Shown here: positions 17,823 to 26,925 of the stretch, one piece after another
How positions within the stretch are numbered: position 1 is the first letter of the stretch
Layout of the letters: each line of letters begins with the position of its first letter
From: CAYXDO01 sp964463485
GTDB taxonomy: Bacteria > Myxococcota > Kuafuiibacteriia > Kuafuiibacteriales > Kuafuiibacteriaceae
Direction of reading: 5' to 3'
Assembly: GCA_964463485.1 (NCBI GenBank)
Contig: CAYXDO010000002.1
Span: forward strand, 98,915 to 162,914
DNA: 64,000 nt
The notes under the pieces: model-generated
What the model saw: the letters and a program-made list of their open reading frames with translations, nothing else
Databases searched by the model: none
Told to the model about the DNA's origin: nothing
Position numbers and translations under genes: made by a program

Positions 17823-19674
17823 CCTCGAGCTCCTCGTCTCCGACCTCGAGCCTGGCACGCGCCTCTCGGAGCGGTACAAGGTCGTCCAGAAGATCGCGGA
17901 CGGCGCCGTCGCCTCCGTGTATCGGGCCGAGGACGAGCGCGACGGATCGATTGTCGCACTCAAGATTCCTGATCCGATCCGAAGCGCCGATCCGGTCGGC
18001 CGCCAGCGATTCTTGCGCGAGTTCGACGTACTCTCGAAGCTCAATCACCCGAACATCGCGCGCAGCCTCCGGCTCGAGCGACACGCGGATCTCGACCTGC
18101 TCGTGCTGGAGTTCATCGAGGGCGAGACCCTGGCCAAGCGGCTCGAGCGCGGCCGGCTCGGGGCCCACGAGGCGCTCGCTTTCGCGAGGAAGCTCACCGA
18201 GGCCCTGATCGCGTGCCACGACGCGGACGTACTGCACCGAGACCTGAAGCCCGCCAATGTCATTTTACATCCCGACCGGGGCCCGGTCGTGTTGGACTTC
18301 GGCGTCGCGTGGTTTTCGAGCGCCGCGAACCTCACTCGAACCGGCGCGGTGATCGGCACGCCCCAGTACCTCGCGCCCGAAGTGTTCTCGTCCTCGCTCT
18401 ACGACGCCCGGGCTGACGTGTACTCTCTCGGAGCCATCCTCTTCGAGATGTTGACCGGGCGCCCCGTGTATTTGGCGGACAGCGTCGCCGAGCTCGTGGA
18501 CGCCCACCGTTTGGGCTCCCCACCCACGGTGCTCAGTCTCAGGCCGGACATTTCTCCGAAAATCTCCGAAGTCGTGACACGAGCCATCGCACCCCGGCCG
18601 GAGTCTCGGTACTCTTCGGCGCGAGAGCTCGATCGCGCGCTGGCCCAGAAGGCCGTCGCGTTCGGGAGGGAGCTCGCACATCGGCTGCCGTGCGCTACCT
18701 GCGGGACCTCTTTGGTCATCGATCTCGAGTTTTGCCCGGGCTGTGGCCGGGAGGTGAGTTGGGAGCTCACCGACGGCCCGTGCGCGGTGCAGCTCGAGGA
18801 GGTCAACAATCCCTCCCGAATCGAGGATTGGCTGCAACAGAGGTATGGGCACGCACTCACTCGGAGTGTGTTCGGACTCTCGAGGAGAGTATCCCAAACG
18901 CCCGTGCCCCTCGTCGTGCGCGCGTCTCTGGCCAGCGCCGAGCAGCTCGCCGCCGAGGCCCGCGAGCGAGGTGCGAAGGCCAACGTGATTCGCGCCCGAA
19001 CCGTGCTGGGTGCCAAGCTCGAGGTGCGAAGCGCCACTCTGGTCGAAGGGCTCGCGGCCTCGGGCTTTCATTTCGGCGCGGTGGTCGTGGGGGGCCTCGT
19101 CATGATCGGCCTGGGCGCCTCCTTTCCCATGATCGCGCTCCTGCCCATGGTCATGGGTGTCGCCGGAGTCGCGGTGGCGCGCACGTATGTTCGGCGACCC
19201 ATCCTCGTGCCCCGAAGGAGACCCGGCGAGCGGACGAGCTTCTCGGATCGGATCTCGGCGATTCGCGCGTCGCTCGAGCGGCTGAGCACGCAGCGCGGGC
19301 GCAACGTGGCTGCGGCGGCCATCGCCCGGGCCGCTCCGGTGCTGCTCGGAGATACTCAGGGGCTGTCGTCCAGCGCGGCCGACGATGCGCTCCGTGGGCT
19401 CGAAGCAACTCTGGAAGCCGCGCGCGCGGTGGACGCCGAGTCGGCGTTTTTGGCGACGACCTCGCGGTCTCGCCTTTCGGCCGAGCTCATCGAGGTCGGC
19501 TCCCGAGCTGCTCGCGGAGATCCGGACGCCACGACGCGGCTCGCCGACTTGGAGACTCAGAAGAGGTCGCTCATGGAGGCGTCCGTGAGGCACGACCTTG
19601 CGGCGAGGAAGGCGCTCGAAGGTTTGGAAGAGATCGCCGCGGCGTTGTCCACGCGCACGACTCAGGTCGACTGA
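17815..19674 (+). CDS. Membrane Ser/Thr kinase with zinc ribbon and L7/L12-like domain (paralogue 2)
   Basis: Ser/Thr kinase of 619 residues. Kinase domain about 18-280: Lys50, HRDLKPAN (141-148), DFG (161-163), GTPQYLAPE. The Gly-rich loop is weak (IADGAVASVY). Zinc ribbon Cys 293, 296, 307 and 310; L7/L12-like region about 322-395 ending in the ERGAKANV pattern; one hydrophobic hairpin (about 418-450); helical tail without obvious domain. The ATG overlaps the end of the first kinase, so the pair is very probably translated together. The frame is open further upstream but only over the first kinase. Substrates unknown. Confidence 0.87.
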   Translation: MSDLELLVSDLEPGTRLSERYKVVQKIADGAVASVYRAEDERDGSIVALKIPDPIRSADPVGRQRFLREFDVLSKLNHPNIARSLRLERHADLDLLVLEFIEGETLAKRLERGRLGAHEALAFARKLTEALIACHDADVLHRDLKPANVILHPDRGPVVLDFGVAWFSSAANLTRTGAVIGTPQYLAPEVFSSSLYDARADVYSLGAILFEMLTGRPVYLADSVAELVDAHRLGSPPTVLSLRPDISPKISEVVTRAIAPRPESRYSSARELDRALAQKAVAFGRELAHRLPCATCGTSLVIDLEFCPGCGREVSWELTDGPCAVQLEEVNNPSRIEDWLQQRYGHALTRSVFGLSRRVSQTPVPLVVRASLASAEQLAAEARERGAKANVIRARTVLGAKLEVRSATLVEGLAASGFHFGAVVVGGLVMIGLGASFPMIALLPMVMGVAGVAVARTYVRRPILVPRRRPGERTSFSDRISAIRASLERLSTQRGRNVAAAAIARAAPVLLGDTQGLSSSAADDALRGLEATLEAARAVDAESAFLATTSRSRLSAELIEVGSRAARGDPDATTRLADLETQKRSLMEASVRHDLAARKALEGLEEIAAALSTRTTQVD

Positions 19675-19694
19675 ATCGCTGGCCCGACTCCACG

Positions 19695-20411
19695 TCAACG
19701 GCGATTGAGCGACATCAAGAGTCGCAAGATGTACCAGAAGAGGAGCGCCACGGAGGCGAAGAGCGCGAGGGACGCGGCGACGTGTTGCCCTGGACGATAG
19801 CGGTGCATGACGTTGGACGTTTCGTACACGATGGCGCCGCACGCGAAGATGGCCATGCCGAAAGAGAAGAGAGTCCCCAGCGTGAATCCGAAGATCGCGC
19901 TGGCGACGATCAGCCCGAGCGCTCCGAATCCGGCAATTCGAAGGAAGCCGCCGAGCCGACTCATGTCTTTCTTGGAAATCAGCATCGTGGCCGTCAACCC
20001 ACCGAAGGTCACCAGAGTGATGATCGCGGCGTTCCCTACGACCGACGGGTCTTTGGTGAGATAGATGGCCATCCAGAGCAGCGGCAGGAAAATGACCGCC
20101 TCGGCCAGCACGAACACGCCGAGCCCAAGGTACTGCATACCCACGGAGGAGGCGCTCTGGGCCCACCTCTCGGCGACCCAAGACACCGCCATGTAGCCGC
20201 CGAGCACGAGGAGCCAACCCATGCGGCTCGACATCATGCTCCGGACGACCCCGTCGATGCCCGGCAGCTTGAACAGCGCCGCCTCGACGGCCATGAACGC
20301 GAGGATGGCCAAGCCGAGGTGTTGATAGGTCTTGTGGATGAATTCGGTCTGGGTCTGGGAGACTGCTCCCGTGTATTCGCCCGCGAACGCTCGAGCTCTG
20401 TAGTCGGCCAT
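19695..20411 (-). CDS. Bax inhibitor-1/YccA family membrane protein
   Basis: Multi-pass inner-membrane protein of 238 residues of the Bax inhibitor-1 (UPF0005/TMBIM) family. Seven hydrophobic segments are seen, starting with HLGLAILAFMAVEAALF and ending with LALFASVALLFWYILRLLMSLNRR, the last matching the family closing pattern. The family includes YccA, which modulates FtsH proteolysis in E. coli, and calcium-leak channels. The start is taken at MADYRARAF; an ATG 27 bases upstream is also possible. It converges on the kinase pair with a 20-base gap. Confidence 0.9.
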   Translation of the reverse strand: MADYRARAFAGEYTGAVSQTQTEFIHKTYQHLGLAILAFMAVEAALFKLPGIDGVVRSMMSSRMGWLLVLGGYMAVSWVAERWAQSASSVGMQYLGLGVFVLAEAVIFLPLLWMAIYLTKDPSVVGNAAIITLVTFGGLTATMLISKKDMSRLGGFLRIAGFGALGLIVASAIFGFTLGTLFSFGMAIFACGAIVYETSNVMHRYRPGQHVAASLALFASVALLFWYILRLLMSLNRR

Positions 20412-20512
20412 CTGCCCCTCCTGGTGTCCTGCTGGCACTCTCTGCCAGCGTGGTGGTTACTCGAGCACAACACGCAGCGTGTGGCAATTGTTCGAATGGT
20501 GTACGATGAGGC

Positions 20513-21148
20513 ATGGTCGCGGTCGCGCAGACTCAGCTCGTCCCCGAGGAACCCGAGGAGCAAGCGGACGCGTGCGTTGTGCTCCGCGACGTGCCGTGGT
20601 CCGTCTACAAGGCGCTCGATGCGGCCCGCGGGGAGAATCCGCGGCCCCGGTTCTACTACTTCGAAGGAGTGCTCGAGATCATGAACACGTCGCGGCGTCA
20701 CGAGAACGTGAAGACCACGATCGGCCGGATCATCGAGCTGTACGCGGACAGCATCGACGTCGAGCTCGAAGGGACCGGCTCGTTCACCCTCGAGCGCGCG
20801 AAATTGAAGCGAGCGGCCGAAGCCGACGAGAGCTACTTCGTGGGCCCCGGTTCCGCAGAACGAGAGATGCCTGACCTCGCGATCGAGGTGGTTCTGACGA
20901 GCGGCGGCATCAACAAGCTCGCACTCTACAAGAGCCTGGGGGTTCGCGAAGTTTGGTTCTGGTATCCGAAGAAGAAGAAACTCGCCGTGCACGTGCTCGC
21001 TGGCAGTGAGTATGAGGCGCGCTCGAGGAGCTCGGCTTTTCCGGAGCTCGACCTCGACCTCGTGGCGAGCTGTGTCTCTCTCGGCGACCAGATTCAGGCG
21101 GTCCGGGCGTTCAAGCAGTCGCTTCAGAACCCGCCAAGCTCACCCTGA
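20513..21148 (+). CDS. Uma2 (DUF820) family restriction-endonuclease-fold protein
   Basis: Protein of 211 residues of the Uma2/DUF820 family, which has a PD-(D/E)xK nuclease fold and is common in multicopy in cyanobacteria and myxobacteria; cellular role unknown. Visible marks: YYFEGVLEIM near the start, RRHENVKTTIGRIIELYA, PDLAIEVVLTSGGINKLALY with the E-V acidic element, and GVREVWFWYPKKKKLAVHVL. It ends eight bases inside the convergent acyl-CoA ligase gene. A second, coiled-coil-bearing relative lies just beyond that ligase. Confidence 0.88.
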   Translation: MVAVAQTQLVPEEPEEQADACVVLRDVPWSVYKALDAARGENPRPRFYYFEGVLEIMNTSRRHENVKTTIGRIIELYADSIDVELEGTGSFTLERAKLKRAAEADESYFVGPGSAEREMPDLAIEVVLTSGGINKLALYKSLGVREVWFWYPKKKKLAVHVLAGSEYEARSRSSAFPELDLDLVASCVSLGDQIQAVRAFKQSLQNPPSSP

Positions 21149-22930
21149 CTCGCTCGCGTCGCGATACATACTCTCGATTTCCTCGGCGAAGTGCGCGTAC
21201 ACCTTGGCTCGCTTCACCTTGAGCGTCGGCGTCAGCTCGCCGGTGTCGATCCCGAGGTTGCGCCCCGGGATCTTCCATTTTCGGATGTGCTCGACTTGCG
21301 CGAACTGGGCATTCACCCGGTCGACGTCTTGCTGAATTCGGTCGAGCAGCGCGGCGTTCGACCGAAGGGCATCGGAGCTCACTCCTTTGTCCTCGGCCCA
21401 TTTCTTCGCCGCCTCGTCGTCGAGAAACAACAAGGCGGAGAGGAACTTCCGTCTGTCGCCGATCACCACTGCTTCGCCGATGAGGGCAGTCGATTTGAGC
21501 GCGCCTTCGATGTTCTTGGGCGCGATGTTTTTTCCACCCGCGGTGATGATGATCTCCTTCTTTCGGCCGGTGATGTGAAGGTACCCATCCGCATCGAGCT
21601 TCCCGAGGTCACCCGAGCAAAGCCATCCGTCGACCAAGGCCTCTTTGGTCGCCAACTCTTCTTTGTAGTAACCGAGGAACACGTTCGGGCCCTTGACCCT
21701 GATCTCACCGTCGTCGGCGAATTTGATCTCCACACCAGGGATCGCGGGACCTACGCTGCCGAAGCGCGTACGGCCTGGCTGATTGAAGGAAGTGGGCCCT
21801 GAGCCCTCGCTCTGGCCGTAGACCTCGCGAATCGGGATATCCAGGCCGGCGAAGAAGTCGAGGACGTCCTTCGAGATCGGAGCCGCTCCGCTCACAGAAT
21901 GTCGCACTCTTGCGAGCCCCAAGGCCGGCTTCACCTTCGAGAATACCAGCTTGGTGGCGAGTCTGTATTCCAGCCCAAGGAGCGCCCCGGGGGCCCTTCC
22001 GACGTTTCTGGCGTCGTGCATTCGTGATCCGACTCCGGTAGCCCAGACTGCGATCTGTTTTTTCATTCCGGTGGCCATACGCAGCTTGGCGCTGACGCCT
22101 GCATGGAATTTCTCCCAAATGCGAGGTACGCCGAAGAAGATCGTGGGTTGGACCTCCTTGAGATTGTCTGGAACCTTTTCGAGGGACTCCGCGAAATACA
22201 CCGAGCTCCCGTAAGTGATCGGGACGTGGAGCGAGAACATCTGCTCGGCGATGTGGGAAAGCGGTAGGTAGGACAGGCTGCAGTCGTCCTTCCTGACCTC
22301 GATGATTTGACGAACCAACCCGGCGGTCCAGGCAAGGTTCTCGTGGGACAACATGACGCCCTTCGGCGGTCCGGTCGTGCCCGACGTATAAATCAGCGTG
22401 GCCAATTGATTCTTCTCGAGCCGTTCGAGGCGATCGTCGAAGGTCGCGTCCGACGCGCGATCGCCGAGCGCCATGAAGTCGGCCCAAGTCATGACTTTGG
22501 GGTGTTTGATGTGCTCGGCACCCTTCATCATGACGACATGTTGGAGGTTGGGGAGCCGCTCGAGCTCGGACTCGACCTTCTTCCACTGCGCCTCGTTCTC
22601 GAGCAGGACGATCCGAGAGTCGGCGTGGTGAATGATGTACTGGACCTCGTTGGGCGAGCTCGTCGTGTAGATGCCCGCGGGCGCTCCGCCGGCGGACATC
22701 GTGGCGACGTCGAAGATCGCCCACTCGGGTCGATTGAAGCCGAGGATCGAGACGGTCTGGCCGACGCCCAGACCGAGGTGAATCAGCGCCTTGGCCGCGG
22801 TCCGAACTTGGACCGCATACTCTCGGTAGCTCGTCGGAATCCATCGTCCGGCCTCTTTTTCGAAGTACGCGGGTTGGTCGCCGCGCTCTCGTCCTTGTGT
22901 TTGCAGGCGCGCCGGAATGGAGTCGATCAC
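21140..22930 (-). CDS. Long-chain fatty-acid-CoA ligase (AMP-forming)
   Basis: Adenylate-forming enzyme of 596 residues that activates fatty acids to acyl-CoA through an acyl-AMP. The P-loop-like signature YTSGTTGPPKGVMLSHENL, the adenine-binding YGQSEGSGP motif, the GWLCSGDLGKLDADGYL motif with the ribose-binding Asp, and GRKKEIIITAGGKNIAPKNIE are all in place, matching the FAA1/long-chain branch. Length is usual for the group. It stands alone between two Uma2 genes; promoter not evident. Confidence 0.94.
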   Translation of the reverse strand: MIDSIPARLQTQGRERGDQPAYFEKEAGRWIPTSYREYAVQVRTAAKALIHLGLGVGQTVSILGFNRPEWAIFDVATMSAGGAPAGIYTTSSPNEVQYIIHHADSRIVLLENEAQWKKVESELERLPNLQHVVMMKGAEHIKHPKVMTWADFMALGDRASDATFDDRLERLEKNQLATLIYTSGTTGPPKGVMLSHENLAWTAGLVRQIIEVRKDDCSLSYLPLSHIAEQMFSLHVPITYGSSVYFAESLEKVPDNLKEVQPTIFFGVPRIWEKFHAGVSAKLRMATGMKKQIAVWATGVGSRMHDARNVGRAPGALLGLEYRLATKLVFSKVKPALGLARVRHSVSGAAPISKDVLDFFAGLDIPIREVYGQSEGSGPTSFNQPGRTRFGSVGPAIPGVEIKFADDGEIRVKGPNVFLGYYKEELATKEALVDGWLCSGDLGKLDADGYLHITGRKKEIIITAGGKNIAPKNIEGALKSTALIGEAVVIGDRRKFLSALLFLDDEAAKKWAEDKGVSSDALRSNAALLDRIQQDVDRVNAQFAQVEHIRKWKIPGRNLGIDTGELTPTLKVKRAKVYAHFAEEIESMYRDASESG

Positions 22931-23009
22931 GCCTTGTTATCGATCGAGCCCAGGTCGAAAGCAATCAGGGCCCGGCCGTTGGGTGGTCCGAAATCGAGTC
23001 GAGATCGAG

Positions 23010-23870
23010 TCAGCTCAGGCCGAGCCGGCGCTTGAGCTCGAGAATCTCAGCCTCGGCCGCAGCGGCGCGCGCGGCTTCTTTGTCTGCGCGCGCGGCTTCT
23101 TTGTCTGCTCGCGCGGCTTGCGTTTCTGCTCGCGCGGCTTGCGTTTCTGCTCGCGCGGCTTCCGTTTCTGCTCGCGCGGCTTCCGTTTCTGCTCGCGCGG
23201 TCTGCGCTTTTGCCCTCGTCGCTTCGTCCTGAGCCCGAGCGGCCTCCAACTCCGCGCGTTCGGCGCCGGTCGGCAGCATCGGGCCGTCCGGCAAGAACCA
23301 ACGCAACCACGTCGCCTGAATGTCTCTGATCTGCCCAGCCCACTTGCCCAGCTCCAGGCCGAGCTGTTGACAGGCCAAGCGGCCGTTCGGCGAGGGGACG
23401 ATGGGTTGGTAGTCCTGCGAGGGTCCCAGTCGAAAACCGCTGAGCTCCGCCGTGAACGGATCGTAGACGAAGTATTCGGGGACTTTGACGACACGTTCGT
23501 AGATGCGTTTCTTGTTGCCCAAGTCCTCGGCGCGAGTCGTGGGGGACAGGATTTCGACGATCACGTTCGGGCTCTTGCCGTCTTCCTGCCAAATCACCCA
23601 GGCCTTCCGCTCTTTCCGCTCGGTGCCGAGCACGACCATCAAGTCGGGCCCGCGAAAATCTCGGCTCTTCTTCTGCAGCGAGCTGTAGAAGAGGAAAAGG
23701 TTCATTCCTACGAACACGTCGTCGCGGGGTCGAAGGAACAGCTCCAGACTCTCCTCGAGAGTCTCGCCCTGAACCGCATGTCGCTTCGACTCCATGTTCT
23801 CTCCCGGACCTGGAATCAGGTCGTCCTCGGTGGGTGGTTCTTCGATTCCGAGCTCCGCGAAAAGGCCCAT
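23010..23870 (-). CDS. Uma2 (DUF820) family protein with C-terminal heptad-repeat coiled coil
   Basis: Protein of 286 residues. The N-terminal 200 residues are a Uma2/DUF820 domain (FVGMNLFLFYSS, FRGPDLMVVLGT, SPNVIVEILSPTTRAEDLGNKKRIY, VPEYFVYDP). The C-terminus is a long coiled coil in which the heptads AARAETE, AARAETQ and AARADKE repeat, encoded by 21-base tandem repeats, ending with a leucine-rich ILELKRRLGLS. The start is placed at MGLFAELGIEEPP; upstream codons are possible but give a Ser/Arg-rich extension. Coiled coils at the end of Uma2 proteins occur in cyanobacteria; their role is unknown. Confidence 0.87.
   Translation of the reverse strand: MGLFAELGIEEPPTEDDLIPGPGENMESKRHAVQGETLEESLELFLRPRDDVFVGMNLFLFYSSLQKKSRDFRGPDLMVVLGTERKERKAWVIWQEDGKSPNVIVEILSPTTRAEDLGNKKRIYERVVKVPEYFVYDPFTAELSGFRLGPSQDYQPIVPSPNGRLACQQLGLELGKWAGQIRDIQATWLRWFLPDGPMLPTGAERAELEAARAQDEATRAKAQTARAETEAARAETEAARAETQAARAETQAARADKEAARADKEAARAAAAEAEILELKRRLGLS
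23066..23212. repeat. 21-base tandem repeats encoding coiled-coil heptads
   Basis: About seven in-frame 21-base units (GCGCGGCTTCTTTGTCTGC and variants with GCGTTTC or CCGTTTC) inside the coiled-coil part of the Uma2 gene. Each unit equals one heptad, so gain or loss of units keeps frame and heptad register. Confidence 0.9.
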
Positions 23871-23942
23871 GCCAATCAACCTACCTGATCGACGGGATGA
23901 CGTCGATTGCATTGTCGAGTGGGCGCGTGGTAGCCGCCAGGC

Positions 23943-24473
23943 GTGTTTCGCGTCCGTTGGTCCGAGGTGGTGTCCGTGCCCTCCGCTGTGCTGTCCGTGG
24001 TGCTGTCCGCGGTGCTGTCCGTGGTGCTGTGGGCGATCCTGGGTTGCGCGGAGGCCGAGTCCGTCTCGGGCGACGCTTCGGTCGTCGACGCGGGATCGTC
24101 GGTGGATGCGGGCGGGTGCCCGGTCAGTTGCGCTTCCTTCGACCTCGGGCAGACGAGTTATGACTCCGCGAGTCATCGGTTGGAAGTCACACTCTTGGCT
24201 TCGTCGGCGCGGGTTCGGGCGGGCTCGATCACCTTTCAAGTCGGGAAGCGCGGCGGAGGGTTGAACTCTCACAGCGCGGTGTTGAGTGTGTCCGACCGAG
24301 CTCTATTCATCGACCTCTCGACGTGGATGACCCAGGACGTCGTCTTTTTTGGCGGAATTTCGCTGACCCTGGTCGCTGAGTGCGGGGCGACCTCATCGGT
24401 TGGGGATTTGGTGCCTGAGGTCGAGTCGGGATCCTCACCGTTGGCGGTTCGAGCGTTTCACTGCGGTTCATGA
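23943..24473 (+). CDS. Hypothetical lipoprotein
   Basis: Predicted lipoprotein of 176 residues from GTG. The signal region contains a repeated hydrophobic block (AVLSVVLSAVLSVVLWAILGC) ending in a lipobox-like ILGC. After a short Asp/Ser/Gly linker the mature part begins CPVSCASFDLG and is beta-rich, with paired Cys residues at both ends (AECGATS, FHCGS). I recognise no family. It diverges from the Uma2 coiled-coil gene with 72 bases between starts. Confidence 0.6.
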   Translation: MFRVRWSEVVSVPSAVLSVVLSAVLSVVLWAILGCAEAESVSGDASVVDAGSSVDAGGCPVSCASFDLGQTSYDSASHRLEVTLLASSARVRAGSITFQVGKRGGGLNSHSAVLSVSDRALFIDLSTWMTQDVVFFGGISLTLVAECGATSSVGDLVPEVESGSSPLAVRAFHCGS

Positions 24474-24543
24474 GGAGAATCCCGGCCTGAGTTGTGCATA
24501 CGGCGCTTGAGCCGCGCGATCAAAGGGTGAAAGCTCCGCGCGC

Positions 24544-25533
24544 GTGTCGGTCTTCGTCACAGGAGGCACTGGATTCCTTGGCCGGGCGGTGCTCACGGAG
24601 CTCGTGGCTGCGGGTCACGCGGTGCGTGCGCTGGTGCGGAAGGCGCGCCTTCTCCCCACCGGTGTGGAGGGCTTCGAGGGGCGACTCGATGATGTCGAAG
24701 GGCTCTCCAAGGCCCTGAGCGGAGCGGAAGCGGTCGTTCATCTCGCGGGCCTGGTGTCGCGCGATCCGGCGGACGCTGCGCGGATGTTTCACGTGCACCT
24801 CGAGCTGACGCGGGTGTTGCTCGACGCGGCGGAGCGTGCGGGCGTGAGGAGGTTCGTATTGGCCTCGACCTCGGGAACGATCGCGGTTCGGGAAGCCAAA
24901 GAGTCTCGTGCCGCCACCGAGACCGACCGCGCGCCGGTCGAGCTCATCGGCCGTTGGCCGTACTACTTGTCGAAGCGGTACCAGGAGGAAGAGGTGCTTC
25001 GTCGAAATGGTGCGAGTCGAATCGACGCGATCGTCTTGAACCCGAGCCTGTTGCTTGGGCCTGGCGACGAGCGGCTCTCTTCGACGACGGACGTGCACAA
25101 GGCGCTTCACGGGCGCTTTCCCGCGCTGACCAAGGGCACGATGGCGATCGTCGACGTGCGCGACGTGGCTCCGATCTTCGTGGCTGCGCTGACCAAAGGG
25201 CGACGCGGGGAGCGCTACTTGCTCAACGGCGCGAACCTATCCGTGAGATCGTTCGTCGATCGCGTCGAGAGCGCCGGGGACGTGACGCACGTACGTCCCG
25301 TGTTGTCTGATCGCTGGGCGCGGGGCAGCACGAAGCTGCTCGAAGGGCTCTGCAAGACCTTCGAGCTCACGCCGCCGGTCGATGCGATCAGCGTGGACAT
25401 GGCGTGTTGTGACTGGTCGTGCTCCTCGAAGAGGGCGGTGCAGGAGCTCGGGTTCAAGGCGAGGGATCTGCAAGTCACGATCAAGGACACGGTGCTCGAT
25501 CTCGAGCGGCGTGGGATGTATCGGCGCACGTGA
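24544..25533 (+). CDS. NAD(P)-dependent epimerase/dehydratase (extended SDR)
   Basis: Extended short-chain dehydrogenase/reductase of 329 residues. Rossmann motif VTGGTGFLG (about 5-13), VVHLAG, and catalytic Y-x3-K in YYLSK (Y140, K144) preceded by a Ser/Thr-rich STSGT segment. NPSLLLGPGDE and DVRDVAPIFVAAL are typical of the nucleoside-sugar epimerase/3-beta-hydroxysteroid-like branch. GTG start at 24544. It overlaps the following methyltransferase gene by four bases (GTGA), so the two are cotranscribed, although no functional tie is obvious. Substrate unknown. Confidence 0.88.
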   Translation: MSVFVTGGTGFLGRAVLTELVAAGHAVRALVRKARLLPTGVEGFEGRLDDVEGLSKALSGAEAVVHLAGLVSRDPADAARMFHVHLELTRVLLDAAERAGVRRFVLASTSGTIAVREAKESRAATETDRAPVELIGRWPYYLSKRYQEEEVLRRNGASRIDAIVLNPSLLLGPGDERLSSTTDVHKALHGRFPALTKGTMAIVDVRDVAPIFVAALTKGRRGERYLLNGANLSVRSFVDRVESAGDVTHVRPVLSDRWARGSTKLLEGLCKTFELTPPVDAISVDMACCDWSCSSKRAVQELGFKARDLQVTIKDTVLDLERRGMYRRT

Positions 25534-26912
25534 AAAAACGGGGGCGGACGTGGCGGCGCGAGGCGACGGCAACCGTGGCGCCGAGCACGGGCTGGATGGG
25601 TCGCACGGAAGACCGAGTGCTCGACACACTCGCGGCGATCGAGACCGGCGTGGCGTCGGACGTGGCGCTCGATCGAACGTTTCAGTCGTCCCGAGACCTC
25701 GGTCCGCGAGAGCGCGCGGTGGTGAGCCGCGAGGTCTTCGGCGTGATTCGCGCGCGTCGGAGGATCGACGGAGCGTTGACGCGAGCTTGTAGCGCTCTCG
25801 GTCGGAAGCTCTCCGACCTCGAGCCAGCGATCTCGTCGAGGCTGCGGGTGTTGGCGTGGCTAGCGCTCGAAGGCGCCGACGAGGGGGCGTTGTCCGAGCG
25901 CGATGCCTACGCCCACAAGCGCATCCCTGGTCTGTTCAAGCGCCTGCGCTTCGAAGTCCCGGCAGAGCCGACGGCGCGATCGATCGCCGAGCTGTATTCT
26001 CTGCCCGATTTCTTCGTGAGCAGGGTCGTCTCTTCCCATGGTTTGGCGCGGGCGGAGGTGATCGCCAAGGCGCTCTCGTTGCGAGCTCCGCTCACGCTGC
26101 GCGTGGCGACGCCCTCGGCGAGGTCGATGGTCGCCGAGTCGCTCGAGCGAGAGCTCGGTGCTGCGATCGTCCCCACGTCCTTGTCCCCCTGGGGTTTGAT
26201 CGTGCTCGAGGAGAACGCTCCGGTTCGAGCGACACGCACCTTCGAAGAAGGGTTGATCGAGCCGATGGACGAAGGCAGTCAGCTCGTTGCGTTGGCGGTG
26301 GGTGCGAGGCCCGAAGACGCGGTGCTCGACGCGTGCGCGGGCGCCGGTGGCAAGACTCTCGCGCTGGCCTCGATGATGAGTGGCGGAGGGCGAATCGTCG
26401 CGATCGATCCTGACCCAAACAAGATCGAAGAGCTACGACGGCGCGCGCGTCGCGCCAAGCTATCGAACGTCGAAGCGATCGTCGCTGACCTCCGAGAGCT
26501 CCCGGAGGGCCTCGTCGGGCGCTTCGATCGCGTGCTCGTCGACGCGCCGTGCACCGGCAGCGGAACCTGGCGCAGAGCCCCGGACGCGAGCTGGCGCGTT
26601 CACGAGTCGGACCTGGCGAAGCTCGTCACGCTGCAAGCCTCGCTGTTTCATGCTGCCACCCGCGCGGTCAAAGACGACGGCCTCGTCGTGTTCGCGACGT
26701 GCTCGGTGCTCGACGAAGAAAACGAAGTCGTGACTCGCGAGGTGCTGGGTCGCGACGCTTCCTTAGAGCCAGAGAGCTTGGAGCGCACGCTCGGACCATC
26801 GCTCGGGGCCGAGCTGAAGGCCACCTTCGAAGCCAGGGTCGGGCCAGGGCCTGACGAGCGGGGCCCCGACGGATTCTACTTCGCTGCGGTTCGAAAACGC
26901 GCTCGGCGCTGA
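25530..26912 (+). CDS. RsmB-like rRNA (cytosine-C5) methyltransferase
   Basis: S-adenosylmethionine-dependent RNA m5C methyltransferase of 460 residues, similar in layout to RsmB, which modifies C967 of 16S rRNA. The N-terminal region is a NusB-like helical domain, only partly conserved (LGPRERAVVSREVFGVIRARRRIDGAL). The catalytic part has DACAGAGGKTLALA, IDPDPNKIEELRRR, the releasing Cys in DAPCTGSGTWRR (about 339) and the nucleophile Cys in FATCSV (about 390). A GTG at 25530 overlaps the epimerase stop; an ATG at 25596 is the alternative start. Either RsmB or a close NOL1/NOP2/Sun relative. Confidence 0.88.
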   Translation: MKKRGRTWRREATATVAPSTGWMGRTEDRVLDTLAAIETGVASDVALDRTFQSSRDLGPRERAVVSREVFGVIRARRRIDGALTRACSALGRKLSDLEPAISSRLRVLAWLALEGADEGALSERDAYAHKRIPGLFKRLRFEVPAEPTARSIAELYSLPDFFVSRVVSSHGLARAEVIAKALSLRAPLTLRVATPSARSMVAESLERELGAAIVPTSLSPWGLIVLEENAPVRATRTFEEGLIEPMDEGSQLVALAVGARPEDAVLDACAGAGGKTLALASMMSGGGRIVAIDPDPNKIEELRRRARRAKLSNVEAIVADLRELPEGLVGRFDRVLVDAPCTGSGTWRRAPDASWRVHESDLAKLVTLQASLFHAATRAVKDDGLVVFATCSVLDEENEVVTREVLGRDASLEPESLERTLGPSLGAELKATFEARVGPGPDERGPDGFYFAAVRKRARR

Positions 26913-26925
26913 GGCCCGCTGAGGC

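Noticed and set aside
18265..20514. 749-codon reverse-strand open frame
   Set aside because: Lies antisense to a kinase and across the Bax inhibitor-1 gene; His/Arg-rich sequence typical of antisense frames in high-GC DNA.
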